Both the position numbers and the translations under genes were made by a program. From the NCBI RefSeq assembly GCF_000004075.3, contig NC_026656.2:15927599-15991598 (forward strand): a stretch of 64,000 nt of DNA. Reading direction: 5' to 3'. The notes beneath the pieces were generated by a model that was given only the letters and a program-made list of their open reading frames with translations, did no database searches and had not been told where the DNA came from. Below, piece by piece: positions 1 through 9,900 of this stretch. The DNA is from Cucumis sativus. Its lineage: Eukaryota > Streptophyta > Magnoliopsida > Cucurbitales > Cucurbitaceae. The stretch's first letter is position 1, and each line of letters opens with the position of its first letter.

Positions 1-40
1 GTCTAAACCAAGTCTTAAGGGAGAAAAAGAAAGAATTCCT
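1..40 (+). repeat. Second copy of an ADIP-pseudogene exon piece at window edge
   Basis: The first ~40 bases closely repeat 2846-2886 (taaaccaagtc...ttaa.ggagaaaaagaaagaat), which is an exon of the decayed ADIP-like gene below (residues QVLMEKKKE in that copy, QVLREKKKE here). This suggests a local duplication that extends off the left edge. The next bases do not continue as a clear exon. Confidence 0.5.
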
Positions 41-2365
41 ACCAAACCCTTCCACCAAGACCATAGAATTCCCTTGAAGAGGCAGAATACATAATCATCA
101 GTCTAAAGCTTACAGTACTCAAGAGACAAAAGAGTTGAATTGAAATGTTCATCATGTTTGAAATGCCAACAAAGTTAAATGGTAGATGAGATGTGTTGAA
201 TTCGTGATTGACTCAAAGTAAGTTCATCAACAATACGTAATATTTTCTTCTTCTTGTGTTCTTATTACAGTTTCTTTTTAATTTCTCAGTATTTCTGTGC
301 TTACTAGGGGTGAGTAGAGATCTTATACATCTTAGATTGGTATTTCCAAGTGCTGTACTTTCGTACTTTTAAAGTATTTCATTTGGATGTCATCTACCTC
401 TAAGCCTAAACGCTACAATGACAATGGAAGATATTAGGCTGTGCAGTAGGTGATAAATTTCAGGTTTCTCTTAGGGTGGAATTAGAAGAGAATCTAGGTG
501 TTTTGTACACAGAAAAAGAGAGGGAATATAAATGATGATTGATCCTGTAAGCAAATAATGTGTTGTTTTGTTAAGGAGTCAAAGGGAATTTAGATGAATG
601 GGAAGGACAGGTTGGAAGGAGTGATTAGATTTATGAAATTTATGGACCAAGTTACCGTGGGGGGGAATTACGTTGAATGGTTTGTCCAATTAAAAATTTC
701 CATTACTTTTATGGTACCCTTATTGTCACCATTCGTCTCTTTTTCTATCACTCGAGATCCCTTCCTTGCCTTGCCTTTATCCAAATTATTGTCTATTTCT
801 TGTAGCCAGTGAGTCCATCTAGCTTTGCTTAAAAATGTTAATTACCAAAACTTTAACTACGCCCTAATAATGCCTTTTATTTTTTGTTTTGTTTTTGTTT
901 TTTTTTTTCTTTTTTGATTTAACAGTTAAAATCTATGTGTTGGTATAACGTACCACAACGTATCTATTCTTATATTGCTATATCTTATTTACTTCAAATC
1001 AATGTCTTACGAGCTAACATCTTATTTCATGAATATACGCACTTACATTCTCACTTAGCGTGGCTCTATTTTCATATTTCAAACTCACAAGTGAGAAAGA
1101 GTGTTGGATGTTATGTTAAATTTACTCTCTTATCCATTAGCTTAAGCTTCTATATGTATTGGTGCTTTCTTGATACACTCAAATATTTCTCTTTTATTAC
1201 TTGTTTTCTCAACTGATATGTATCATAAGACCTTTTACATGTCTTCATCAACATGATACTTAAAATACAAAGCTCAACCTCTTTTTTGCCACTCCATGGC
1301 ATGAGTATCCTGGCCCATTAGTCATTTTTCTTGAAAACTTAAACCAGGTTATGGAAGGCATATTTGAGAGTGTTTTTAGAAACTAGTTAACAAAATTGAT
1401 TTTTACTAATAAATGTTTTGTTAAAAGTGATTTTCATGGCATATTAACGTTCGTTTGTGTCTATACTTTTAAAAGTGATTTTGTAACATAAAAAGTAATT
1501 TCCAATGACTCGAAAACATGTTTGGAACTTAACAGAGGTAGGAAAAATTCAAATGCAAAAATAGACATGGTATGTTGGCTTGTCTGATTCTTACTTGTTT
1601 TCTTTTATTTATTTTTTTGAAAAATTTGATGAGATATGACATTAGTTTGTTGTTGATTGTTCTATCATTATGGTTTTGATCTTAACTATCTTTTTCTCTC
1701 TCTCTTTGGTCTTTTGTGTTGCTTTTGATTCTATATGTTCTTAATTTTAATGTCTTGGGTCTTTGTCGGTGGTGGAGATTAGAGATGCTTGTGTTCTGAA
1801 GAAGATAATGGAAGAATTTTTTATTTGTATTATGTGAGATTGTTTTGAGTTTCATTTTGCATTTGTTGGAATGGAAAGAAAAATTACTCTGTTATCCATG
1901 CTTAGTTAAGTTTTAGTTAAGTCTACCTTGACATTTCTCATAACACGACCCGTCCTTGTCTTCTGAGCTAAGAGGATCAGGCTTAGTCAAGTCTACCGTC
2001 ACATTTCAATTTAATGATCTATTATGTTTGATTTTTCGTGAATTTGTGTTACTTAATGATCTATTTTGTTTCTCGCTTATCAAATAATTGGAATTAAGAG
2101 GAGATTTGTTTAACATTTGATGAGAATGGTGATGCGTTAAAGATTCGATTTTATTGCTAAGTGTCTTCGTGAGATTATGTCTTTCGGTAGTGTTGAAAGA
2201 GCTGCTGTTTCTAATTTTGGTTCATTTCTTGTTATGGGAGATTGGTTTAAGATATGGAATAAATGTAGTTCATTTCAGGGTAATAATGTTGCAAAGCTTT
2301 TTAATATTCCTTCACACAACCATGGTTCCTTGTATTCAGTCACCTTTATTTTCTTGTGGCAGGCT
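41..2365. other. AT-rich intergenic DNA
   Basis: No supported gene. It consists of AT-rich sequence with poly-T runs. Around 2127-2366 there is one open stretch on + (MSFGSVERAAVSNFGSF... then MGDWFKIWNKCSS) that reads like protein and has no obvious repeats. I do not recognise it; it may be a fragment of a retroelement-encoded protein. Confidence 0.4.
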
Positions 2366-2369
2366 ACAT

Positions 2370-3236
2370 TAAGATATATCAAGGTTGGAGACCAAAGTTG
2401 AGAGGCTAAAGTCGGTAGTACAAGTTAAAGATAGGGAGATTGCAACAGTTACACGAATAGTACAATCTCGAGACTTGTCTAAATTCTATGATTTCTCTCT
2501 ATTTAACATTGAACAAGGAAGTTCTTTTCCACAGGAAGCCAAAGGTAAGGCTGCTTTTAAAGCTCAAATTGACAAGCTACAGTAGGAAAATGTTGAACTC
2601 CAGAGAAGGGTTATTGGCAATCAGGTTATGGTAGTTGGATGCTGTGAGATAGATACTAGTTTCTATGTAATAATTTTAGTACTAATGTTGTTTTCTGTTT
2701 GTGTGCAAAGCAAGTAGGAACTCAACAAATACATGAGGTGAAGAAGAAAGAAAAGGAGTACATCAAATTGTGTGTGAGATACCTTTTAGTTATTTTTCGG
2801 TTCTAGGCTCAAGTTGGATTCAGGTTAGATAGGAGTTTTTGTATGTCTAAACCAAGTCAAGTCTTAATGGAGAAAAAGAAAGAATATATCAGGAACGGAG
2901 ATAATGAATTTGCTACAAGTATATTTTAGTTATTTATCAATATTTTACCCATAATGGATCATTCCTTTCATTTACTGGCTTTTGTAATGTATGATATGAA
3001 CAGAAAGAGGGTGACGACGTGGAACTTGGAATGGCAAGAAAACTGATAACGATTTCTATAAAAGGATAGTATGTTAAAACCTCTATTTTAAATGTCTTGC
3101 ATGAGCATGATTGTTAGTGGTTAAATAAAATATTCTCATAATTGTCTCATGGTTAGGTGGATGCTTATGAAGTTAAAAATCAAGAATTGACGTCAGAGAA
3201 TGCTGATTTAAAGACATTGACCAGTAAATGCAGGTT
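2370..3236 (+). pseudogene. ADIP-like coiled-coil protein pseudogene
   Basis: Six exon-like pieces lie in the order of plant afadin- and alpha-actinin-binding (ADIP domain) proteins: LETKVERLKSVVQVKDREIA (2374-2460), EAKGKAAFKAQIDKLQ-stop-ENVELQRRVIGNQ (2535-2624), QVGTQQIHEVKKKEKEYIKL (2711-2773), QVLMEKKKEYIRNG (~2857-2898), QKEG / RRGTWNGKKTDNDFYKRI (3002-3067, with a one-base frame change) and VDAYEVKNQELTSENADL (3158-3234). The residues are charged and heptad-like, as expected for a coiled coil. An in-frame TAG replaces what should be Gln after DKLQ (2582-2584), and exon 5 needs a frame change, so the copy looks dead. The family assignment rests on remembered sequence similarity. I see no start exon or terminal exons; the 2127-2366 stretch just upstream may belong to another element. 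Confidence 0.65.
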
Positions 3237-4430
3237 TGCAACAATTTTGTTATTGTCTGTGTTTTAAGTTTACTAAATTTTTTATCAAATAAATTTTGGA
3301 AGGGGTGGTGAGCATGCAATAAAACAAGTTTGTAGAATGCATCTATTCCGTCTTATTAATTTTGTGATATTGAGGTTTTTTGCCATTCTTTTATTGAATT
3401 ATTTTTGTGAATTTTAATTCTTGAAGTTCATTGTTTTATTGGTTTATTTGATAGACAAAAAAACCCCCTAAATTTGTATCAGATATGGTTTTAGTAATTT
3501 GTTTTCTTAAGATTCATCCCTTACATTTTGTTTAGTTAATTATTCCTTGTTTGGTATAATTAATTTTTTTTGAATTATTTGTTTGTTTTTATTTTTATTT
3601 TTTTGTTTGAAAGAGCTTTTGTGATCAAATTTCTTTAACTTTGTTTGATCGATGATGAATGAATGAGAATAGAGGAAGGCCATAGTAGTTCGCAAACTAA
3701 ATGAAATGACATGTTTAACACTACTCATGCATTGTTGATACTACAAACTGAAGAACATTAGGTTTTCTTATAATGGACTTGAGATATGCGGCATCTTTTG
3801 GAAACATTACATTTTTTTCAGTCAGTTATGCAAGCATGACTGGTATTTTTGAATCTCATTAGTCTATTCGTAGACATTTGACCCTTCTGGATGTTTATAA
3901 TTGTAGTTTGTGTTTACTCCATTTATTCATTTGATTTTCAGAATATTTGTACAAGTTATATTTTATTTCTTCCTTATTAAACATAATTGATTTTCTTTTT
4001 TGAACTTGGCCTACACAAGCTTGAGATACTTAAGGGCATACATGATATGTCACGTTTCTACTTTTAAGGACATCAATGATTAATCAACCATAATTAGGAA
4101 GAACAATTCTTTACCCATATTGTAGGCCGATGATCAAATAAAGCTTCATAGTAGAGTAGATTTTGAATTTTGAACATGTGTGTGGTAGTTATAACTTGTA
4201 AGTAAAACTCTAAACTTGCCAGTACAAAACTTGTAAGTGTTAAGTAATGTGACTATACTTGACAGTCGATTACTTGACACTGTATTAATGTGAAGTAAAC
4301 TAATTTTTGTAGTAGTGTGGAGACAAAAAGAGACAAATACAGAGAGTTTAAGTGTGTATGTATGTGTGCATAAAACACTAGATATGTTAGCAATTACACA
4401 TTATAAACAATTACACGTTCTATGGGAATT
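3237..4430. other. AT-rich intergenic DNA
   Basis: No gene, RNA or clear repeat is supported here. The sequence has long T-runs and no extended open frame with codon-like structure. Confidence 0.5.
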
Positions 4431-4434
4431 TACG

Positions 4435-4626
4435 GAGTTCTAAAAAGAAAGAACTTACGATTTTGCCTTGAAAAGAGTTGAAAAGCTAAACCCATATACG
4501 AAGTTCTGAAAAGAAAAGAACTTGCAATTTGCCTTGAAAAGAGTTGAAAAGCTAAACCCATATACGAAGTTCTAAAACGAAAAGAACTTGCGATTTGCCT
4601 TAAAAGAGTTGAAAAGCTAAACCTAA
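4435..4626 (-). repeat. Three tandem copies of a 66-bp unit
   Basis: Units begin near 4435, 4501 and 4567, each starting with a gttct.aaa.gaaa core and ending in gttgaaaagctaaacc. The spacing is exactly 66 bp, which is 22 codons. On the minus strand all three copies therefore read in one frame with a 22-residue period (RQIASSF.FRTSYMGLAFQ...), following directly on the glutamate-receptor-like fragment. Copies differ at a few bases. Confidence 0.85.
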
Positions 4627-4902
4627 CAAAGAGAAACACACTAGGATTGTTAAGTAAAAATGTTGCAAAATCCAAATAACAATACCAATTACCATGAAGG
4701 AACCTATAACTGTAAATGGTCTAAGGAACACCCAAGCACTTGATTTTGAATCTTCAATTGATGCAACTATGATCAACCCTTTATCAAACACTTCAAATTT
4801 ACCTAATTGAATTCCACTTTCATTAGAGTCAAACACTTCACCTGTGGGTGAAAATGTAATGATATTTCCATTTTCTTTAAGAAGCTTATCGCAATAATCC
4901 AT
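4627..4902 (-). pseudogene. Glutamate-receptor-like (GLR) channel fragment
   Basis: The minus-strand frame reads ...GKFEVFDKGLIIVASIEDSKSSAWVFLRPFTV followed by a hydrophobic stretch GSFMVIGIVIWILQHFYLTI. Plant GLRs end the S1 ligand-binding lobe with ...Y..SGL.. and enter the first membrane helix M1 with a (S)AW.FL(R/K)PFT motif, then a hydrophobic helix ending in W.LEH. The order and spacing fit, although the Pro-x-x-Trp part after PFT is missing. No pore, M3 (SYTANL) or S2 segment follows; the frame runs into the 66-bp tandem repeats. This is a short orphan fragment, not a gene. The GLR assignment is inferred from the M1 motif only. Confidence 0.5.
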
Positions 4903-5005
4903 ATTGAATCATAGGCAAATATCAAGGCAAATATTTTAAAAAATGCAACGAAATAAACACGAACCTTAAATTTTGCAGCAAACTTATCCAAAGAAGTAAG
5001 CAGAG

Positions 5006-5307
5006 TGATGGAACTCCTCTTAATCGAAACCGAACAAGTAGGAACAACCTCGTTACAATAGTATTAATCCCGAAAAAGTAAGTACGAAATTACAATGTAA
5101 AACGAATTGAGGATCCTCATTCGGTAACGAAAGACTCTCCTCTGCCCTCTTTTTTTCCTCTCGAAAAATCCTGAGCTTAACCACAAATTCTCACTCCCCT
5201 CTCTCTCCATAACAAATCCTATTTATACTCTATTATTTTATTACATAATTATCTCCTAACAATATTAAAGCTATTAAGCTATTCTCCTGGCACGTGCGGT
5301 TAACCTT
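5006..5307 (-). repeat. 3' LTR of the chromovirus remnant
   Basis: It shares its ends with 6359-6742: TGATGGAACTCC at the low side and GGCACGTGCGGTTAACCTT at the high side. It has a single copy of the cataacaaatcctatttatactc block, where the partner LTR has three. The internal end carries a CACGTG palindrome. Confidence 0.85.
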
Positions 5308-5522
5308 TCCAAATTCACCTTGTCCTCAAGGTGAAAATTCAGAAATTTCTTCTGAAATTCTTCATACTCCTCCCAAGACGCTTCCTGAGATGGTAGCCCC
5401 TGCCATTTAATCAGTACCTCCCAAATTCCTTCCTTGTTCTTTGAATACTCATATATCTCCTCTGGAATAGCCAACCATTCATAGTTTTCATTTAAACAGG
5501 CCATTTCTTCTGGTTTCAGCAT
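5308..5522 (-). pseudogene. Integrase C-terminal chromodomain fragment
   Basis: The minus frame reads YEWLAIPEEIYEYSKNKEGIWEVLIKWQGL, then PSQEASWEEYEEFQKKF and FHLEDKV. This is the typical chromodomain tail of gypsy integrases: an (E)VLIKW.GL core, then ..E.(S/T)WE....F, then FHLEDKV just before the 3' LTR. The last residues are encoded by the palindrome caccttgtcctcaaggtg at 5317-5334. A stop or frame break separates it from the upstream integrase piece. Confidence 0.85.
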
Positions 5523-5712
5523 GGTGTGATTCCCACCATCTTTTTAAGTTGCGAGACATGAAAGACTAGGTGAATACATGAAGATACCGCAGCTGGAGCT
5601 TGTGTGCTACCAGTCCTATTCGTTCTATAACTTCAAACGACCCAAAAAACTTTGGGGACAGTTTCTCATTCTTTTTCTTACGCAAGGAAGATTGCCTGTA
5701 TGGCCTAATTTT

Positions 5713-6180
5713 TTAAAACACCATGTCACCAACCTTATATTCCACATCTCTTCTCTTCGAATCTGCATTCTTTTTCATTTTATCTTGAGCTACTCGAAGG
5801 TGTTCCTTCAATACTTCCAAGACTTCATCCCTTGCCTTGAGTTGTTCATCTAACAGGAAGTTAGATGTGCTTTGATCCCCATAGTATATTAACGGAGGGG
5901 GTGTGCGACCGTATACAACCGGAAAATGAGTGATTCCCAACGACGAATTCGGATCCTCGCCATTGAATATTGGCATTTTGACCTTCTTAAATTTGTTTCT
6001 TTCATTCGCACCTTCGTCCTCAGGCCTCCTCTCCTTCGTTTCGTTCTCACCTCTCCTACTTGTTGAACTCTCTCCTTCATTATTTTTTTTGCATCCAGTT
6101 TCCTGTGCGCCGTAGTCTGCTAACTTGTCACTGGTTGTCGTGCCTTCTTTCACAATAAAATCCATGAGTATCATCAGCAT
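5713..6180 (-). pseudogene. Gag-integrase fusion ORF made by internal deletion
   Basis: One 155-codon frame starts in Gag-like sequence (charged linker, then KKVKMPIFNGEDPNS) and switches abruptly to integrase-like sequence (LGITHFPVVYGRTPPPLIYYG, ...LKEHLRVAQDKMKKNADSKRRDVEYKVGDMVF). In intact elements, the FNGEDP motif of Gag and the YGR.PP motif of integrase are separated by several kb. The junction lies near 5945-5950 and by chance keeps the frame. Confidence 0.8.
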
Positions 6181-6316
6181 TTGATCGTCTTTTCGGTTTG
6201 TTGACTGATCGCTGTTAAGCTTTCTTCGATCGCTGAAATTTTACTCACTTCTTTCTTCATCAGCAACATTTCCTGATCATGAACTTCCATTCTCTCTTCC
6301 GATCGCGTGTTAACCA
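6178..6316 (-). pseudogene. Gag N-terminal fragment
   Basis: ATG at 6316 gives MVNTRSEERMEVHDQEMLLM, the usual M-(V)-(N/Q)-TR start of chromovirus Gag. A short coiled region ends at a stop after about 46 codons. The next frame (5713-6180) continues the Gag linker, so one indel separates them. It lies 29 bp inside the primer-binding site. Confidence 0.7.
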
Positions 6317-6344
6317 TGGTTCTCTCCTTTCCCAGATTCGACGA

Positions 6345-6356
6345 GCTCTGATACCA
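6345..6356 (-). other. Primer-binding site for initiator tRNA-Met
   Basis: The minus strand reads TGGTATCAGAGC, the standard plant LTR-element PBS complementary to the 3' end of initiator tRNA-Met, two bases inside the 5' LTR end (...CCATCA). Confidence 0.9.
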
Positions 6357-6358
6357 AA

Positions 6359-6742
6359 TGATGGAACTCCTCTCGATCAAAATCGAACAAGTAGGAACAA
6401 CCTCGTTACGATAGTATTAATCTCGAAAACTAACGAAACTATAATGTAAAACGAATTGAGGATCCTCATTCGAAAACGAAAGACTCTCCTCTGCTCTTTT
6501 TTTTTCCTCTCGAAAATCATGAGCTTACTCACAAAAATTCTCACTCCCCTCTCTCTCCATAACAAACCCTATTTATACTCTAATTAGCTTTCTCTCTCCA
6601 TAACAAACTCCTATTTATACTCTAACTAACTTTCTCTCTCCATAACAAACTCCTATTTATACTCTATTATTTTATTACGAAATTATCTACTAACAATATT
6701 AAAGCTATTAAGCTATTCTCCCTGGCACGTGCGGTTAACCTT
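6359..6742 (-). repeat. 5' LTR of the chromovirus remnant, with internal triplication
   Basis: It is homologous to 5006-5307 but longer. A block of about 45 bp (ctctctccataacaaac..ctatttatactcta) occurs three times in tandem at ~6550-6668, once in the partner LTR. Because both LTRs are identical at insertion, the expansion or contraction is post-insertional. It ends with CACGTGCGGTTAACCTT. Confidence 0.85.
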
Positions 6743-6985
6743 GCTTCTTCTTCCTTCTACTGTAATGGTGTATAATTGGGGGTCTATCACAGAGTTAACT
6801 ACATTATACAAAGATAAACAATTCTTTGACTCATTAGATCACCATAAACAAAAACAATATAAAGAAAAGAAAGAAAGGAGATATTGCTTTCTTAAAACAA
6901 ACCTCATCAGAATTCATCTTCCTTTCCTATTTCTACAAGTCTAGGCTTGAACCTTGTTCATAGTATTTGCTTCGCTTCTTTTAAC
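6743..6985. other. Spacer between retroelement and satellite
   Basis: Unique-looking AT-rich sequence without a supported gene. The first satellite unit is recognisable from about 6986. Confidence 0.5.
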
Positions 6986-9900
6986 AAGTGGTCTCGTCTC
7001 GAGTAGTGTTAAAAGAGTTTTATTTGCTCGCAAAAGCCGATGATGATGCCTCAGGGTTCACTTTTTAGTTCTGTCCCAAAACGCCGAAAAGGGGGCCACC
7101 AATGTCGTGGCCCCGAAAGAAAGTACCCAACCCAGAACAGTGTCGGAGGTCTTGAAAGTTCACATCCATATTCTTGGTGTCTCGTCTCTAGTAGTGTCAG
7201 AGTTTTTTTGCCCACAAAAGTCGAACGTTAATTCCCAAGATCTGCTTTTTAGTTCCCTCCGAAAACACTGAAAGGGGGCCATCAGCGCCGTATCCCCGAA
7301 AGAATCTACCCAACCCAGAACAATGTCGAAGGTCTCGAAAGTTCACATCCAACAATTTGTGGTCTCGTCTCGAGTAGTGTTAGAGTTTCTTTTACCTGCA
7401 AAAGCTGAACAGTGATGCCCTGGGTCCGCTTCTTAGTTCCGTCCCAAAATGTCGAAAAGGGGGTCACCAATGATGTGGCCCCGTAAGAAACTACCCAACC
7501 CAGAACAGTGTCTGTCGTCTCGAAAGTTCACATCCAGCTACTGGATGGTCTCGTCTCAAGTAGTCTTAGAGTTTTATTTGCCTGCTAAAGTCGAACGATG
7601 ATGCAAAGGCTTCGCTTTTTAGTTCCATCCCAAAACGTCGAAAAGGTGGCCACCAATGTCGTGGCCTCGAAAAAAACTACCTAACCCAGAACAACGTCGA
7701 AGGTCTCGAAAGTTCACATCCAACTACTAGGTGGTTTCGTTTCGAGTGTATTAGAGTTTTTTTTCTCGCAAAAGCTGAAAGCTGATTCCTGTGGTTCCGC
7801 TTTTTAGTTTCTTTCCAAAACGCTGAAAAGGGGGCCACTAATGTCATGTCCCCGAAAGAATCTACCCAACCCAGAACAGTGTCGGAGGTCTTGAAAGTTT
7901 GCATCCAGCTACTAGGTGGTCTCGTCTCGAGTAGTGTTAGAGTTTTATTTGCCTGCAAAATCTAAACAGTGATTTCCCTAGGGTCCACTTTTTAGTTCCA
8001 TCCCAAAACGTTGAAAAGGGGCCATCAATGCCGTGGCCCCGAAAGAAACTGCCCAACCCAGAACAGTGTCGGAGGTCTCAAAAGTTATACATCCAAATAT
8101 TGGGTGGTCTCGTCTCGAGTAGTGTTGGAGGTTTTTTGTCCACAAAATTCGAGCGGTGATGCCCAAGGGTCCGCTTTTTAGTTCCGTTCCAAAACGCAAA
8201 AAAGATAGCCGCCAATGCCGTTGCCCCAGAAGAAATTACCCAATCCAAAGTAGTATCGGAGGAAACGAAAGTTCACATCCAGCAAGGATGGTCTCGTCTC
8301 GAGTAGTGTCAGAGTTTTTTTTGCTCGTAAAAGCTAAACAGTGATTTTCCTGGTTTCGCTTCTTAGTTTTGTTCCAAAATGCTGAATATGGGGGCACAAT
8401 GCTGTGGTCTCAAAAGAAACTATCTAACCTAGAACAGCGTCGGAGGCCTCGAAAAGCATCCAGCTACTGGTGGTCTCGTCTCGAGTAGTGTTAGAGTATT
8501 TTTGCCCGCAAAAGCCGAACAGTTATGTCCAAGGCTTTGCTTTTTAGTTCCTTCCCAAAACGTCGAAAAGGGTGCACCAATGTCGTGGCCTCGAAAGAAA
8601 CTACCAAAACCAGAACAACGTTGGAGGTCTTGAAAGTTCGCATCCAGCTACTGGGTGGTCTCATCTCGAGTAGTGTTAGAGTTTAATTTGCCTGCAAAAG
8701 TTGAACGATGATGACCAAGGCTCTGCTTTTTAGTTCCGTTCCAAACCGCCGAAAAGGTGGCCACCAATGTTGTGGCCTCGAAAGGAACTACCCAGCCCAA
8801 TACAGCGTCGGAGGTCTCGAAAGTTCACATCTAGCTACTAGGTGGTCTCGTTTCCATTAGTTTCAGATTTTTTTTTCCCGCAAAAGCTGAACAGTGATTC
8901 CCCTGGTTCCGCTTTTTAGTTTCGTCCCAAAACGCCGAAAAGAGGGCCACCAATGTCGTGTCCCCGAAAGAATCTGCCCAACCCACAAAAGTGTCGAAGG
9001 TCTCAAAAATTTGCATTCAGCTACTGGGTGGTCTCGTCTCGAGTAGTGTTAGAGTTTTATTTGCCCACAAAAGCTGAACGGTGATTTCCTTGGTTTCGCT
9101 TCTTAGTTCAGTCCCACAACACCGAAAAGGGGGCCACCAATGTCGTGGCTTCGAAAGAAACTATCCAGCCAGAATAGTGTTAGAGGTCTCAAAAGTTCAC
9201 ATCCAGCTACTTGGTGGTCTAGTCTCGAGTAGTGCTACAGTTTTATTTGCCTGCAAAATTGAACGGTGATTTCCTTAGTTTCGCTTATTAGTTCCGTCCC
9301 AAAACACCTAAAAATGGGCCACCAATGTCGTGGCCTTGAAAGAAACTATCTAAATACTTGTTGGTCTCATCTCGAGTAGTGTTGAGAGTGTTTTTTGTCT
9401 GCAAAAGTTGAACAGTGATGTCCACGGTACGCTTTATAGTTCTGTTCCAAAATGCCGAAAAGGGGGCCACCAATGTCGTGTCCTCGAAAGAAACTACCTA
9501 ATCCAGAACAGTGTCGGAGTTTTTGAAAATTCATATCTAGCTACTTGGTGGTCTCGTCTTGAGTAGTGTTACAATTTTATTTGCCCGCAACAGCCGAACG
9601 GTGGTTCCAAGGCTCTGTTGTTTAGTTCGAAAAGGGGGCCACCAATGTCGTGGCTCCAAAGTAAACTACCTGACCCAGAACGTGGTTGGAGGTATCGAAG
9701 GTTCACATCCAGCTACTGGGTCATTTCGTCTTGGGTAGTGTCAGAGTTTGTTTTGCCTGCAAAAGTCGAATGGTGATACCTCCTCTTTTTCTGCTTAGTT
9801 CTGTCCCAAAATGTTGCAAAGACGGCCATTAATGTCATGGCCTAGAAAGAAACTACCCAACCCAGAACATGGTAGGAGTTCTTGAAAATTCACATCCAGC

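Larger units (their letters stand above)
5006..6742 (-). mobile_element. Deleted Ty3/gypsy chromodomain LTR retrotransposon
   Basis: Two similar terminal repeats (5006-5307 and 6359-6742) enclose about 1.05 kb. The element is minus-oriented: a primer-binding site complementary to initiator tRNA-Met lies just inside the high-coordinate LTR, followed by a Gag start, then integrase C-terminus and a chromodomain. Protease, reverse transcriptase, RNase H and most of integrase are gone, joined through an internal deletion. Chromodomain-type integrase ends mark chromoviruses (Tekay/Del-like clade). I could not identify a clean target-site duplication. The element is non-autonomous. Confidence 0.85.
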
